40,673 nt of DNA, from assembly GCA_011525295.1 (NCBI GenBank), contig WTGV01000050.1:1-40673 (forward strand). The letters run 5' to 3'. Made by a program: the position numbers and the translations under genes. The notes under the pieces were generated by a model. It was not told where the DNA came from, did not search any database, and worked only from the letters and a program-made list of their open reading frames with translations. Shown here piece by piece: positions 9,766 to 18,984 of the stretch. The number at the start of each line of letters is the position of its first letter. Position 1 is the stretch's first letter. This DNA is from Pseudomonadales bacterium. Its GTDB lineage: Bacteria > Pseudomonadota > Gammaproteobacteria > Pseudomonadales > Azotimanducaceae.

Positions 9766-12162
9766 TCAATAATCCAAAGCTGTTCGCCATCTAAACTTTA
9801 CCGTTAAATTCTCAGTATTTCTTTCTCTTAGAGTCTCGCGCAGAGTCGGTAGAACGGCATTCTGCACAGTCGTGTCTAGTGCTCCCGTGCGCGTGTAGAC
9901 AACAAATAGGTCGGACAGTGGTGCAATCTCCCAGCGATATCTGAGTTGAAATGATGCGCGAGATATTGAAAAATCATCGGCGGTTCCATTTACTTCAAAT
10001 CCAAGTGAACGTATCTTGTTAGCTCTCTCCTCCAAAGTAAGGTATTCATAAGCCTTAGCTTGAATCAAGCGACATTGCAAGTCTAATCGAATCTGTTGCC
10101 GAGTCGTCGGAAAAAACTGGATGGCAAAGTTCGATGTAGGACTCCAGCTACGATACCTTATGAACTCGCGATTCCCTTGGTGAAGCACCAATCCGTTATT
10201 CAAATCCTTGGAGAGACTCCAACTAAACGCTAGACTCTTTCTTGGTCTATATGCCAATTGAACTCCTAATGAATTCGATCTTCCTTGAATTCGACCTTCT
10301 TGAAAGCTAAGCCATGCAACTTGATGGAACTTTTTAGTACTGTTGGAGGATAGACCGACCGCAACACGTGACGTGGGTCTAGTGTGAAACTTGAACTTGC
10401 GGTAGGCGGTAGCGTCGTCGACGTACGAGGGTTTGTAATTCACAGAAACCGACAAACTATTTTGGTCTCGATCGCGTATGGCCGCTGCCAATCCGATGCT
10501 AGCGTCCGTACGAGTACCCAAACTATTCCAGCTACCAGAAACCGAAACACTATGGTTTACCTGCTGGATGCGTGTGGTTTGATACTGAACACTCGATAGA
10601 CTGTATTGCATGGAAAGTCGGTCCCCACGAGAAGCAAAACCGGTACGGCTGAGATCGAATTCTGGATCGATGTAGCTGACCGCCAATGAATGTCGCAACG
10701 TATCAGATTGGCGGTATCGAACGTCTATAAAACCTGCATATCCAGCGTCTTGGTGCGCGACTTCGGTTACGAGCACTTGAGACTCGGTACGCAGCCTACC
10801 CGATTCTGATTGAAAGCGAGCATCGATCGAATGTGTATATGCGTTGCCTCGTGTTTTATCCAGAGAAACCACAGAGAGCATGCCAACACCGTATCGCGTG
10901 CGAACACTGTTTTCGTATAGCAAACGCAACACCCCGAACGATCGACCTGGACTCTTTAAGTCAAAGGTATCATGCTCTGATCTCGCACGAAAAATCGCAT
11001 CTTTTTCCCAAGCTCCGAGAATTCCGTACCGAAATTTTTGTATTTGACCGGTACCTTTCAAAGCACCGTAAAGTTCCGAACCAGAAGTCAATCGAGACAA
11101 GTCTATTTCTACTTCGTTATCGACCTGCGGAATATTTGGACGATCGCCGATACGACGAGAGTGAAAAGGTACTAAGGAACCGTAGGCGCGAAGAGTCGGT
11201 AAGAATATTTCTCTTCCCTCAACGAAGAATAATCGTCGATCCGGGAAGAACGATTCAAATGCGCTCAGATTGATGATAACATCGTCTGCTTCGACCGTAC
11301 CAAAATCAGGTTGCAACGTACCAGTGATTTGAAAGTGTGTCGTCGGTCGCCAAAACACATCTACTCCGTAATGCTCACGGGAAGAACTACCCACGACATC
11401 CATGTGAGAACTGATGAAAGGAAAGATGCTCAATTGACGTTTAATGCTCAAATTTTCGACGATTACAGGAGCAAAATCGGACAAAAATCGGGGGGCGTCG
11501 TTGTGGAGTGCGGGGAATCCGTAATATTCGGCTTCCTGAGCAAACTTACGGGCAAAAAAGAAGCCTAATCTGCGTTCGTTCAGGTTCTTGGGCAAGCTCA
11601 GAATCGACCATGGAATGAAAATTTCCGCTGACCAACCAGCTGAGGTTTCAGCGGTTCGACCAACCCATGCCCCATCCCAGTTGCTAACCCACAACTTCTC
11701 GGGTTCAAGCACCCCGTCGCCTTTACTCCCACCAAGATACAGCGTGAAGTAATTTCCATACTGACCCGACCCTGACGTGTCGAGTGCTACGGTAACAAAG
11801 TCTCTGTCCGACGAACCTCTGTCTTGAGCGGAGTGGATTTTTACTAGAGACAACTCGGGTTGCGTTAACTCAAAAGCGACGTATAGTCCGTAATCGTTAT
11901 AGAGTAAGCGAACTACGGTTTGTTGTGATGCAGGAACCATTTCATCTGGTCCATGATTGAGCAGTTGGAAGTCACTCGCTAAGCTACTCAGTTGCCATTC
12001 ATGTTCAGATACGCTACCGTCCAATTGGATTGCGACGTCATTAGCAACTCGAACAAGCGTTATCGGCTCCAACAGTCGCTCGTCCGCGTTAACTAGGACA
12101 ACACAATTGAACGCGAAAAGAACGTAACTGTAGAACGCTACCGGGTGTCTATTGTGGGTCAT
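9766..12162 (-). CDS. CBM9-like domain plus outer-membrane beta-barrel protein (DUF5916 type)
   Basis: The 798-residue product has a signal peptide (about residues 1-26, cleavage near VNADE). An N-terminal carbohydrate-binding-family-9-like domain follows (about residues 35-225; strands around LYNDYGLYVAFELTQ and the VSNWDGAWVGRTAETSAGWSAEI segment). The rest is a beta-barrel with many aromatic strands to the C terminus. The hallmark QPDFGTVEADDVIINLSAFE...FFPDRRLFFVEGREIF region, near residues 285-335, is characteristic of this family, which is widespread in marine Gammaproteobacteria and Bacteroidota. The function is not established; outer-membrane location and a ligand-binding or uptake role are inferred. 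It ends in a Tyr (LDY) after a typical aromatic terminal strand. It is divergent from the 12309 gene across 146 bases. Confidence 0.85.
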   Translation of the reverse strand: MTHNRHPVAFYSYVLFAFNCVVLVNADERLLEPITLVRVANDVAIQLDGSVSEHEWQLSSLASDFQLLNHGPDEMVPASQQTVVRLLYNDYGLYVAFELTQPELSLVKIHSAQDRGSSDRDFVTVALDTSGSGQYGNYFTLYLGGSKGDGVLEPEKLWVSNWDGAWVGRTAETSAGWSAEIFIPWSILSLPKNLNERRLGFFFARKFAQEAEYYGFPALHNDAPRFLSDFAPVIVENLSIKRQLSIFPFISSHMDVVGSSSREHYGVDVFWRPTTHFQITGTLQPDFGTVEADDVIINLSAFESFFPDRRLFFVEGREIFLPTLRAYGSLVPFHSRRIGDRPNIPQVDNEVEIDLSRLTSGSELYGALKGTGQIQKFRYGILGAWEKDAIFRARSEHDTFDLKSPGRSFGVLRLLYENSVRTRYGVGMLSVVSLDKTRGNAYTHSIDARFQSESGRLRTESQVLVTEVAHQDAGYAGFIDVRYRQSDTLRHSLAVSYIDPEFDLSRTGFASRGDRLSMQYSLSSVQYQTTRIQQVNHSVSVSGSWNSLGTRTDASIGLAAAIRDRDQNSLSVSVNYKPSYVDDATAYRKFKFHTRPTSRVAVGLSSNSTKKFHQVAWLSFQEGRIQGRSNSLGVQLAYRPRKSLAFSWSLSKDLNNGLVLHQGNREFIRYRSWSPTSNFAIQFFPTTRQQIRLDLQCRLIQAKAYEYLTLEERANKIRSLGFEVNGTADDFSISRASFQLRYRWEIAPLSDLFVVYTRTGALDTTVQNAVLPTLRETLRERNTENLTVKFRWRTALDY

Positions 12163-12308
12163 TGTTTTAGTTTGGATTGGTTTCGGTTATAGCGCTACTC
12201 CGTCGGTGCTATTTTCCACGTCTCTTGAACCACAAATTGTAGCGTAGCGCAAAAGGGTATACTCATGCTTGAATCACCTCAAAATCACCATTTCGGCTCG
12301 GACTCAAA

Positions 12309-12998
12309 ATGCAAACTAACATTGGTACGCTGAACGAGAGTGCTTTGCACAATAGCTTGAAAGAGCTTCACACAGAAATTGGCGACGAAGTCGAATGTCC
12401 CGTGGATGGCTATATCGTAGATGTAAAGAAATCTGATCGTATTGTGGAGGTTCAAACAACCAACTTACATCGAATCGTCACAAAGATCCAAGATCTGGTG
12501 AGCAAGCACCGCCTACACTTAGTCTATCCTATAGCAGAACGTACCACGATTACGAAGAATCTGGCTGATGGGAGTATCCAAAGAAGGAAGTCTCCGAAAA
12601 GAGGAACGATTTATGAACTCTTTAGCGCGCTGGTATCTGCACCTACGATCATCTTGCACCCAAAGTTTAGTTTAGAAGTGCCGATGATTCACGAGGAACA
12701 AATTCGTGTGTTCGATACCAGCAAAGCATGGCGGAGACGTCACTGGGTGATCGTCGAACGTCGCCTTATTGAACCTATTAATACTCACATATTCAATGAC
12801 GAAACGGATCTTTGGTCATTGTTTTCGGAGCGACTCCCAAAAACTTTTACCTCTAAGGAGGTCGCTCACTGCGTTGGAATTGGCCGCAGACTAGCACAAC
12901 AATCTCTCTATTGTCTACGTCAGTGTGATGTAATCGAATTGGTTGGAAAGCAAGGGAATGAACTCATCTACCAAACAACAGGTCAAGTAAAGAGATAG
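12309..12998 (+). CDS. Predicted PD-(D/E)XK-like protein with C-terminal helix-turn-helix
   Basis: The 229-residue protein resembles uncharacterised bacterial proteins rather than a named enzyme. The N-terminal part has a PD-(D/E)XK-like core: helix SLKELH with Glu19, then VDGYIVDVKK with Asp33 and Asp38, then strand IVEVQT with Glu47-x-Gln49, then a helix and strand RLHLVYPI. This would be a nuclease active site with Gln in place of the usual Lys. A basic patch follows (RRKSPKRG, about residues 92-99), then WRRRHWVIVERRL. The last 55 residues (FTSKEVAHCVGIGRRLAQQSLYCLRQC) look like a winged helix-turn-helix. DNA cleavage or binding is therefore inferred, not shown. A TATACT hexamer at 12258-12263 could be the -10 element. 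It is not in a visible defence island; the antiporter gene follows after 81 bases. Confidence 0.7.
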   Translation: MQTNIGTLNESALHNSLKELHTEIGDEVECPVDGYIVDVKKSDRIVEVQTTNLHRIVTKIQDLVSKHRLHLVYPIAERTTITKNLADGSIQRRKSPKRGTIYELFSALVSAPTIILHPKFSLEVPMIHEEQIRVFDTSKAWRRRHWVIVERRLIEPINTHIFNDETDLWSLFSERLPKTFTSKEVAHCVGIGRRLAQQSLYCLRQCDVIELVGKQGNELIYQTTGQVKR

Positions 12999-13079
12999 AG
13001 TTTCTGCAAGACGAAAAATTTTGAAGGTTAAATATAGATTTACAAGAGTGTTAATACTGGTAATTAAAGTAATTTATTA

Positions 13080-14234
13080 ATGGATCAACTACTCCACACG
13101 ATGACATTGATGTTCGCACTCACCGCCGTAGCTGCAACGGTCGGAATGTTTGCGCGCCAACCTCTCATCATCGTTTACATCGTACTCGGGTGCGTGCTCG
13201 GGCCATACGCACTCGGTTGGATCGGTGAATCACACGCAATAGAGCAATTGGGTCATATTGGAATCATCTTCCTGCTTTTTATTGTCGGACTTGATCTTCC
13301 TACGAATCGAATAAAGAACGTGTTTCGTCAATCGATCCTCACCGTGCTTGTGAGTTCCCTAGTGTTCTTTGGTGCTGGATTTGGGCTCGGTTTCTTGCTG
13401 GGATTCGACTCTCGAGAAGCGATGATCACCGCATTAGCGTTTTTGTTCTCCAGTACGATCGTCGGTGTCAAATTGATTCCACGAACGGCGCTGCACCATC
13501 GACGAGTTGGGGAGTTGGTCATTGGACTACTCATTCTGCAAGACATTTTGGCTGTGCTAGCTCTAATTTATGTAGCTAGTTCTGGAGAACCGATCTCTCC
13601 GTTAGCCTGGCTGAAAGTCTTTGGTGTACCACCATTAATCGTTATCGGTGCTGTGATAGGAGCGAAGTTTGTATTCTGGCCGCTAATGAAAAAATTTGAT
13701 GTCGTCACAGAGTACACGTTTCTAATGTTCTTGGGGTGGTGTATGGGTGTAGCCTTTTGTGCCGAAGCTCTTGGCGTGACTTTTGAAATTGGTGCGTTTA
13801 TAGCGGGTGTTTCGCTCGCCAACTCTGCTACCGCGCAAGCAGTAGCGTCAACACTCGAACCGCTACAAGATTTTTTCTTAGTGTTGTTTTTCTTCTATGT
13901 TGGGACGACCGTTGACCCTGTGCTTCTTTGGAGCGTCGCATGGCAAGCAGGATTACTAGCGCTGGTATGTGTCTTAATCAAACCGCTGGTCTTTCGATAT
14001 CTCATAGGTTGGTGTGGAGAAGACCGACAAACCAGCTGGGAGGTCGGATATCGACTAGGTCAGAATAGCGAGTTTTCGCTATTAATACTCTATGTTGCAG
14101 CTGCTCAAATGAGTGAACAGGCTTCCCTGGCGGTCTTAGGCGCGACGGTGTTAACCATTCTGATCTCTTCGTATGTCGTAGTGTTTAATTTCAAAAATCC
14201 AATTGCATTGACAGACCGACTAAGAGTTAGCTGA
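13080..14234 (+). CDS. CPA2-family monovalent cation/proton antiporter (KefB/C-like, no RCK domain)
   Basis: The 384-residue integral membrane protein has about 11-12 hydrophobic segments. The typical Na+/H+-exchanger-family sequence is visible: the N-terminal helix pair, GCVLGPYALG, the GIIFLLFIVGLDLP segment in the middle of the fold, FLFSSTIVGVKLI, and FEIGAFIAGVSLANS near residue 240. It should exchange K+ or Na+ for protons across the inner membrane. Unlike E. coli KefB/KefC (about 600 residues), it stops after the membrane domain and has no cytosolic RCK/TrkA_N domain, so glutathione- or nucleotide-type gating is not expected from this chain. Its stop lies seven bases from the stop of the convergent acuI-like gene. 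Confidence 0.85.
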   Translation: MDQLLHTMTLMFALTAVAATVGMFARQPLIIVYIVLGCVLGPYALGWIGESHAIEQLGHIGIIFLLFIVGLDLPTNRIKNVFRQSILTVLVSSLVFFGAGFGLGFLLGFDSREAMITALAFLFSSTIVGVKLIPRTALHHRRVGELVIGLLILQDILAVLALIYVASSGEPISPLAWLKVFGVPPLIVIGAVIGAKFVFWPLMKKFDVVTEYTFLMFLGWCMGVAFCAEALGVTFEIGAFIAGVSLANSATAQAVASTLEPLQDFFLVLFFFYVGTTVDPVLLWSVAWQAGLLALVCVLIKPLVFRYLIGWCGEDRQTSWEVGYRLGQNSEFSLLILYVAAAQMSEQASLAVLGATVLTILISSYVVVFNFKNPIALTDRLRVS

Positions 14235-14241
14235 AGATTGT

Positions 14242-15258
14242 TTAAGGGGCAAGTTCAACTACACCTCGACCAACCATTTCTCCTTTTAACAGTCTGTCTA
14301 CACCCGCCATTACGGTTTCGAGGTTATACAAGCTTTGTAGTTGCTCCAATTGTGGAAACTTCCAATGGCTAGCTAAACGTTCCCACATTCGCTTTCTTAC
14401 GGCTGTCGGAGTCTCGGCGGTGTCGACGCCTAACAAGTTTACGTTGCGAAGTATGAATGGAAAAACAGAACCTGGAAACTTTGGTGAGCTTACTAAACCA
14501 CAAGCGGCAGCACTACAACCATAGCTTAGTCCTTTGATCGCGTGCATGAGCATTTCACCACCGACTGTATCAATTACCCCTCCCCAAGTTTCGCGTAATA
14601 AAGCACGTTGTGATCCATCCATGAATTCTTCACGGCCGTAAATTGCTTGAGCCCCCAAAGATCTGAGAAATTCGTGGTACGTTGTCTTTCCAGTAACCGC
14701 ATGAACTTCATACCCCAAATGAGACAAAAGACCAACTGTGCAACTTCCTACTCCTCCTGTAGAACCTGTGACTACCACTGGACCACTATCGGGAGACATA
14801 CCCAACCGGGTTAGTTTTTCGACACATAGAGCTGCGGTTAAACCGGCCGTACCCATGACCATACTTTCGTTCAAAGACAGTCCTTTTGGTTTTCGAACTG
14901 CCCAATGAGCAGGTACTCGAATTCTTTGTCCGAAACCACCGTCTCTGTCCATACCGAGCCTGAAACCAGTAACTATGACGATGTCTCCTCTTTGGTATTG
15001 GTCAGTATTTGATTCGAGTACTGATCCTACCGCATCGATCCCTGGAGTATGAGGATAGTGGCGGGTTACTCCTGGAGCACCCGTCGCGGACAACGCGTCT
15101 TTGTAATTCAAAGATGAATACTTTACGTCGATCAGAAGGTCGTCTGGAGGGAGCTCTTCGACTGATCTTGTAACGATCTCGTGTCGACAGGTACCGTCCG
15201 ATTCCTGAAAAACTCGTAACGCTCGAAACTTGCTCAAGAAAGTTTTCGCCGTAGCCAT
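14242..15258 (-). CDS. acuI: AcuI/YhdH-type acrylyl-CoA reductase, MDR superfamily
   Basis: This NADPH-dependent medium-chain reductase reduces acryloyl-CoA to propionyl-CoA, a detoxification step that in marine bacteria follows DMSP breakdown. The 338-residue product has the GroES-like domain (YSSLNYKDALSATG, TPGIDAVG) and a Rossmann domain with GSTGGVGSCTVGLL. It lacks the cysteine zinc-ligand clusters of alcohol dehydrogenases, as expected for this branch, and its length matches E. coli YhdH (324). I chose the ATG at 15258; an upstream in-frame codon at 15330 would add 24 unrelated residues and extend the overlap with sohB from 25 to 97 bases. The overlap suggests translational coupling to sohB. 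AcuI and YhdH cannot be separated by eye; no DMSP lyase is in view. Confidence 0.85.
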   Translation of the reverse strand: MATAKTFLSKFRALRVFQESDGTCRHEIVTRSVEELPPDDLLIDVKYSSLNYKDALSATGAPGVTRHYPHTPGIDAVGSVLESNTDQYQRGDIVIVTGFRLGMDRDGGFGQRIRVPAHWAVRKPKGLSLNESMVMGTAGLTAALCVEKLTRLGMSPDSGPVVVTGSTGGVGSCTVGLLSHLGYEVHAVTGKTTYHEFLRSLGAQAIYGREEFMDGSQRALLRETWGGVIDTVGGEMLMHAIKGLSYGCSAAACGLVSSPKFPGSVFPFILRNVNLLGVDTAETPTAVRKRMWERLASHWKFPQLEQLQSLYNLETVMAGVDRLLKGEMVGRGVVELAP

Positions 15259-16370
15259 CTCGCAATGGAGAGCATCGACGTTGCAGTTTGAGTCAATATG
15301 TCTGACAATTGCTTCTTCGGTGGATGCCAAGTTAGTTCAAATACTCTAGAGTCGTCACACGCGTTCATAATGTATTCGTCGCTTGTCATGATGTCGTCAA
15401 TCAAATGGCGAGACAACGCGCGTTCACCATACCAAGATTCGCCCGTTGCAACGACAGACAGGTCAACACTTGGTCGATGGTTTGACACAAACTCCTTGAA
15501 GAGCTCGTGTACGTCCTCTATTTCTTCCAAAAACTTCTTTCGTGCCGCATCTGTGTTTTCACCGAATACTGATAGCGTCCGTTTGAATTCTCCTGCAGTA
15601 ATGATTTCATAATCGATGTCGTATTTCTTCAGTAATCGATTGACGTTTGGAATTTCAGCAGCAACGCCGATAGAGCCAACGAGCGCGAAGGGAGCTGCAA
15701 GAATCTGATCAGCTACGACGGCAATCATATACCCTCCGCTTGCGGCGACTTCGTCCACTGCTACGGTGAGTTTGATTCCAGCTTTACGAACGCGCATTAG
15801 TTGAGAAGCGGCATAACCGTATGAGTGCACAACTCCACCTGGACTCTCTACTTTGACCACGACTTCATCGTTTTTCGTTGCCTGAGTCAATACAGCAGAA
15901 ATCTCATGTTTGAGCCGCTCTACTTTACTGGCTTCCAAATCCCCTTCAAATCCCAGCACATAAACACTCTTTTGCTTTTCTTCTGAATCCTCTGTCTCCT
16001 CTTTGTCGCCTTTACCGTTTTCTCCCGTGTCGTCCTCCTCATCCTTGGCACGTGACTCTTGTTCCGTAGCCGATGTACTCTTCTCCGAGGAAGACTTAGC
16101 TTCAGTTTTCTCCTTTTGTTTCTTTTCCTTCTGCTCTGCTTTTCGATGTTTCTTAACTTGACCGGGGCTAAGTGAAGCCTGTTCAATCGTCGAACGCATT
16201 GCATCATAGAAGTCGTTTAAATAACGAACTGTTAGGTGTCCTACTTGAGTACGATCAGAAGTACGACGCATTGCGACTGAACTGATAACCGCAATTACCA
16301 CTACGATGGCAATGACTACGGTAATGGTTTGCAACAAAAAAGTGAGGTAATCCCACAGAATTTCCATCAT
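15234..16370 (-). CDS. sohB: SohB-type inner-membrane signal-peptide-peptidase-like protease (S49)
   Basis: SohB is an inner-membrane serine protease with a Ser/Lys dyad facing the periplasm. The 378-residue product has an N-terminal membrane helix (about residues 11-35), a long charged linker (about residues 70-135, mostly Lys, Glu, Ser and Asp), and the S49 protease domain. Ser211 (AASGGYMIA) and Lys263 (EFKRTLS) are the expected nucleophile and base; their spacing of 52 residues equals that of E. coli SohB (Ser178/Lys230). The linker is about 30 residues longer than in E. coli. The ATG is doubled (MM), so the start could be one codon later. The stop lies inside the acuI-like gene by 25 bases. 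Confidence 0.93.
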   Translation of the reverse strand: MMEILWDYLTFLLQTITVVIAIVVVIAVISSVAMRRTSDRTQVGHLTVRYLNDFYDAMRSTIEQASLSPGQVKKHRKAEQKEKKQKEKTEAKSSSEKSTSATEQESRAKDEEDDTGENGKGDKEETEDSEEKQKSVYVLGFEGDLEASKVERLKHEISAVLTQATKNDEVVVKVESPGGVVHSYGYAASQLMRVRKAGIKLTVAVDEVAASGGYMIAVVADQILAAPFALVGSIGVAAEIPNVNRLLKKYDIDYEIITAGEFKRTLSVFGENTDAARKKFLEEIEDVHELFKEFVSNHRPSVDLSVVATGESWYGERALSRHLIDDIMTSDEYIMNACDDSRVFELTWHPPKKQLSDILTQTATSMLSIARWLRRKLS

Positions 16371-16495
16371 TGAATTGGCCCTAATTTAGCGTTGATAGTG
16401 GTGGAGGTTCCACCGAATTGAGTTCGTGTTCTACTTGGTTCGAGACGTCTAAATCAAATCGTGGTTCTGAAAAAATATCGTATAACCGACTGATG

Positions 16496-16678
16496 TCAAG
16501 GCAAGGTATTGTACAAACCAACGCGAGCGAGTAAATCACCAAAACTCTTTCTCACTAGTACGCGTCGACCTTCTAGTTTTGCAACTTCCCTACCGTCAAC
16601 ACTTACATAAAATTCCAATCCTAACAAGCGTGTCGTATTACCAACAAAAACAGTGCGACACTCTCCCACACAATCCAA
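16496..16678 (-). CDS. Possible small unknown protein between nhaB and sohB
   Basis: This is a 60-codon frame with a TTG (16678) or nearby GTG start, in a 327-base stretch (16371-16697) that otherwise holds only intergenic sequence. The translation has a protein-like composition: LEFYVSVDGREVAKLEGRRV, then VRKSFGDLLARVGLYNTLP, with a balanced mix of strand-like and helix-like segments. It reads towards sohB and ends 125 bases before the sohB start. I recognise no family and see no good ribosome-binding site. It may be real or chance; it also lies on the opposite strand from the nhaB leader. Confidence 0.3.
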   Translation of the reverse strand: MDCVGECRTVFVGNTTRLLGLEFYVSVDGREVAKLEGRRVLVRKSFGDLLARVGLYNTLP

Positions 16679-16684
16679 TCGATA

Positions 16685-16690
16685 AAAGGA
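16685..16690 (+). promoter_or_regulatory. Ribosome-binding site that fixes the nhaB TTG start
   Basis: AAAGGA ends seven bases before the TTG at 16698-16700. No in-frame ATG or GTG in the following codons fits the family N terminus better, so this site supports TTG as the nhaB initiation codon. Confidence 0.6.
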
Positions 16691-16697
16691 TTTAATC

Positions 16698-18260
16698 TTG
16701 GCAACTTCATTCGATTCTGGTCAGCCCACTAGTGCTCGTAATCTGCGTTTCAGGGATTTTGTGCTCAACTTCATGGGTGATGCTCCTGTATGGTATAAGC
16801 AGACCATAGTTGGTTTCTTAATCCTGAATCTTATGCTCTTCGCGGTTTGGACGCTAGCGCCATTGATTGGAATCGAAGACTACGTAACAACCATAAAAAC
16901 TGTTGCTGGTTGGATCATAGTCCTACAGTTCATCTTCACACTAGCAATGGCTTTGCAGTGTTATCCGTTGCAACCAGGAGGACTCATCGCGATACAAGCA
17001 ATCGCAATTGGATTAGCTTCGGCGGATACGGTCTACCACGAAGTAGAAGCCGGTTTAAAGGTGATTTTGTTGTTAATGTTTATGGTGGCAGGTGTGTTCT
17101 TCATGAAGGACCTCTTGCTTTGGATTTTTACAAAAATCTTCGTGAATGTGCGGTCGAAGATAGTCATCTCTGTGTTGTTCATGTTCGTTGCTGCAGTGCT
17201 CTCTGCTTTCCTGGATGCTTTGACCGTAATAGCGGTAGTGATAACCATCGGCGTAGGGTTTGCGAACGTAATCGACGGATTGCTAAAGGATGAAAGTCAC
17301 TTGCGAGATGAAGTGAGTCGACAACGATTTAACCAAGACCGGCAACAGTTTTATCGCTTTCTACGAAACATCATGATGCATGCTGCTATAGGGACTGCGT
17401 TGGGTGGTGTCTGTACGAAGGTTGGCGAACCGCAAAACCTATTGATCGCAGACCGGCTAGATTGGGGATTTATCAAGTTCATTATCGAAATGGCAATAGT
17501 CACCATGCCAGTATTTGCAGTCGGCATCATCACCTGCATCTTCTTGGAGGCAACTCGGTTATTTTCGTTCGGTGCTAAGGCTCCGGAATCGATACTTCAC
17601 GTGTTGAAGGAACACGACGACGAAGTGAGTTCACGGTTTACAGGTCGCGATAAAGCAAAGTTAATAATTCAAGCTATAGCTGTGGTTTTCCTCGTCGTCG
17701 GTCTTTCGTTCCAGTGGGCTCAAGTGGGATTAATCGGACTTTCGATTATTGTGTTACAAACTGCGTTCAATGGCGTGATTCGGGAACATGATCTTGGACC
17801 TGCATTTGAAGAAGCTCTACCGTTCACAGCACTTCTTGTAGTATTTTTTGCCATAGTCGCGGTCATTCATGATCAACACCTATTCTCGCCAGTTTTGGCC
17901 TACATATTAAACCTTGACCCGTCGATTCAACCTGGGATGTTTTACATCGCCAACGGAATATTGTCTGCGATTAGCGACAATGTGTTTGTTGCTACAGTGT
18001 ATATAAACGAAATTCACGCCGCCTTTGTTGACGAAAGCATCAATCGCGAATTGTTTGATAAACTCGGAGTCGCAGTGAACACCGGTACTAATATTCCGAG
18101 CGTAGCAACACCTAACGGTCAAGCAGCTTTCTTGTTCTTGCTGACTTCCTCGTTAGCCCCGCGAATTCGGTTGTCGTACATGCGAATGGTATATATGGCT
18201 TTGCCATATACGGTCACGCTCGGCGTAACTGGGTGGATTATGGTGCACTTCTTCTTGTAA
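16698..18260 (+). CDS. nhaB: Na+/H+ antiporter NhaB
   Basis: NhaB exports Na+ in exchange for protons at the inner membrane. The 520-residue product (513 in E. coli) is hydrophobic throughout with about 12 segments. It carries the family's conserved N terminus (FVLNFMGDAPVWYK), the AALSAFLDALTVIAV-type segment, GTALGGVCTKVGEPQNLLIA, and NGILSAISDNVFVATVYINE. The start codon is TTG, supported by the AAAGGA site seven bases upstream. It is transcribed alone on the plus strand, converging on dnaQ with a 26-base gap that contains a strong hairpin. Together with the CPA2 antiporter at 13080 it suggests active sodium management. Confidence 0.97.
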   Translation: MATSFDSGQPTSARNLRFRDFVLNFMGDAPVWYKQTIVGFLILNLMLFAVWTLAPLIGIEDYVTTIKTVAGWIIVLQFIFTLAMALQCYPLQPGGLIAIQAIAIGLASADTVYHEVEAGLKVILLLMFMVAGVFFMKDLLLWIFTKIFVNVRSKIVISVLFMFVAAVLSAFLDALTVIAVVITIGVGFANVIDGLLKDESHLRDEVSRQRFNQDRQQFYRFLRNIMMHAAIGTALGGVCTKVGEPQNLLIADRLDWGFIKFIIEMAIVTMPVFAVGIITCIFLEATRLFSFGAKAPESILHVLKEHDDEVSSRFTGRDKAKLIIQAIAVVFLVVGLSFQWAQVGLIGLSIIVLQTAFNGVIREHDLGPAFEEALPFTALLVVFFAIVAVIHDQHLFSPVLAYILNLDPSIQPGMFYIANGILSAISDNVFVATVYINEIHAAFVDESINRELFDKLGVAVNTGTNIPSVATPNGQAAFLFLLTSSLAPRIRLSYMRMVYMALPYTVTLGVTGWIMVHFFL

Positions 18261-18262
18261 TA

Positions 18263-18288
18263 GATCTTAGTCTAGGCTAGACAAGATC
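18263..18288. terminator. Hairpin between convergent nhaB and dnaQ
   Basis: The outer stem gatctt (18263-18268) pairs with aagatc (18283-18288), and the inner stem gtcta (18270-18274) pairs with tagac (18278-18282) around a GGC loop, with a single bulged A. It fills the gap between the two stop codons and overlaps the dnaQ stop. No T-run follows on either strand, so it is at best a bidirectional end-of-transcript structure rather than a classical intrinsic terminator. Confidence 0.45.
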
Positions 18289-18982
18289 AAACACTTTGTC
18301 CAGTAATACGATGCATAAAAGCATCGTGGCTCGTAAGTTCTTCAGTGGTCGCGTGGATCACGACTGGTTGTCGTTGTGTTTGTATGGACGCGCCAAGTCT
18401 TACCGGTGTGGTATTGGTATTTGATGTTCCATCGTCCGCACTATCGAATAGTTCTTGCTCCCCTGATACCATCCGAATATAAACTCGAGCTAGTAGTTCG
18501 GCATCGACCAGCGCACCATGTAAGTCTCGACTACTGAGATCGACTTTCAATCGCTTACACAATGAATTTAGGTCATTGTGAGCTCCTCGATACTTTTCAC
18601 GGGCTATGGTTAAAGAATCCACGATGTTACAAACATCCTTCAACCGTACATCAAGCCCTGCTCGTTCTAATTCTGAATCTATGAATTTACGATCAAATTC
18701 AGCTTGATGCATGACGACATCGGCATCCCTGATCGCTTCTATAAATTCTTCTGCAACTTCAGCAAATTTCTTTTCGCTCTTCAAGTCAGACCATGTTCGG
18801 CCGTGAATTCTGACTGCTTCTTGATCGATCTCTCTTTCTGGATCTAAGTACCTGTGAAATTGAGTCTCAAGCGTCGCAAAGTCCTGAATCTCAACGCAAG
18901 CAATCTCAATTACACGGTCTCCGTTTTCCACGTACAGACCAGTAGTCTCGGTGTCAACTACCACTAAACGGCGGCTCGTCAA
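18287..18982 (-). CDS. dnaQ: DNA polymerase III epsilon subunit (3'-5' proofreading exonuclease)
   Basis: DnaQ proofreads for the replicative polymerase. The 231-residue product has the DEDDh exonuclease motifs: ExoI VVDTETTGL (Asp10, Glu12); ExoII in the VVMHQAEFDRKFID region, with its Asp; and ExoIII with the AHNDLNSLC and LHGALVDAELLARVY segments carrying the catalytic His and Asp. The C-terminal tail includes a conserved segment (VIHATTEELTSHD) that matches the alpha-binding region of E. coli DnaQ (VVFATDEEIAAHE), but the chain ends about ten residues sooner than the E. coli protein (243). It lies two bases after the rnhA stop on the same strand, so the two genes form an operon, unlike the divergent dnaQ-rnhA arrangement of E. 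coli. Confidence 0.95.
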   Translation of the reverse strand: MTSRRLVVVDTETTGLYVENGDRVIEIACVEIQDFATLETQFHRYLDPEREIDQEAVRIHGRTWSDLKSEKKFAEVAEEFIEAIRDADVVMHQAEFDRKFIDSELERAGLDVRLKDVCNIVDSLTIAREKYRGAHNDLNSLCKRLKVDLSSRDLHGALVDAELLARVYIRMVSGEQELFDSADDGTSNTNTTPVRLGASIQTQRQPVVIHATTEELTSHDAFMHRITGQSV

Positions 18983-18984
18983 AT

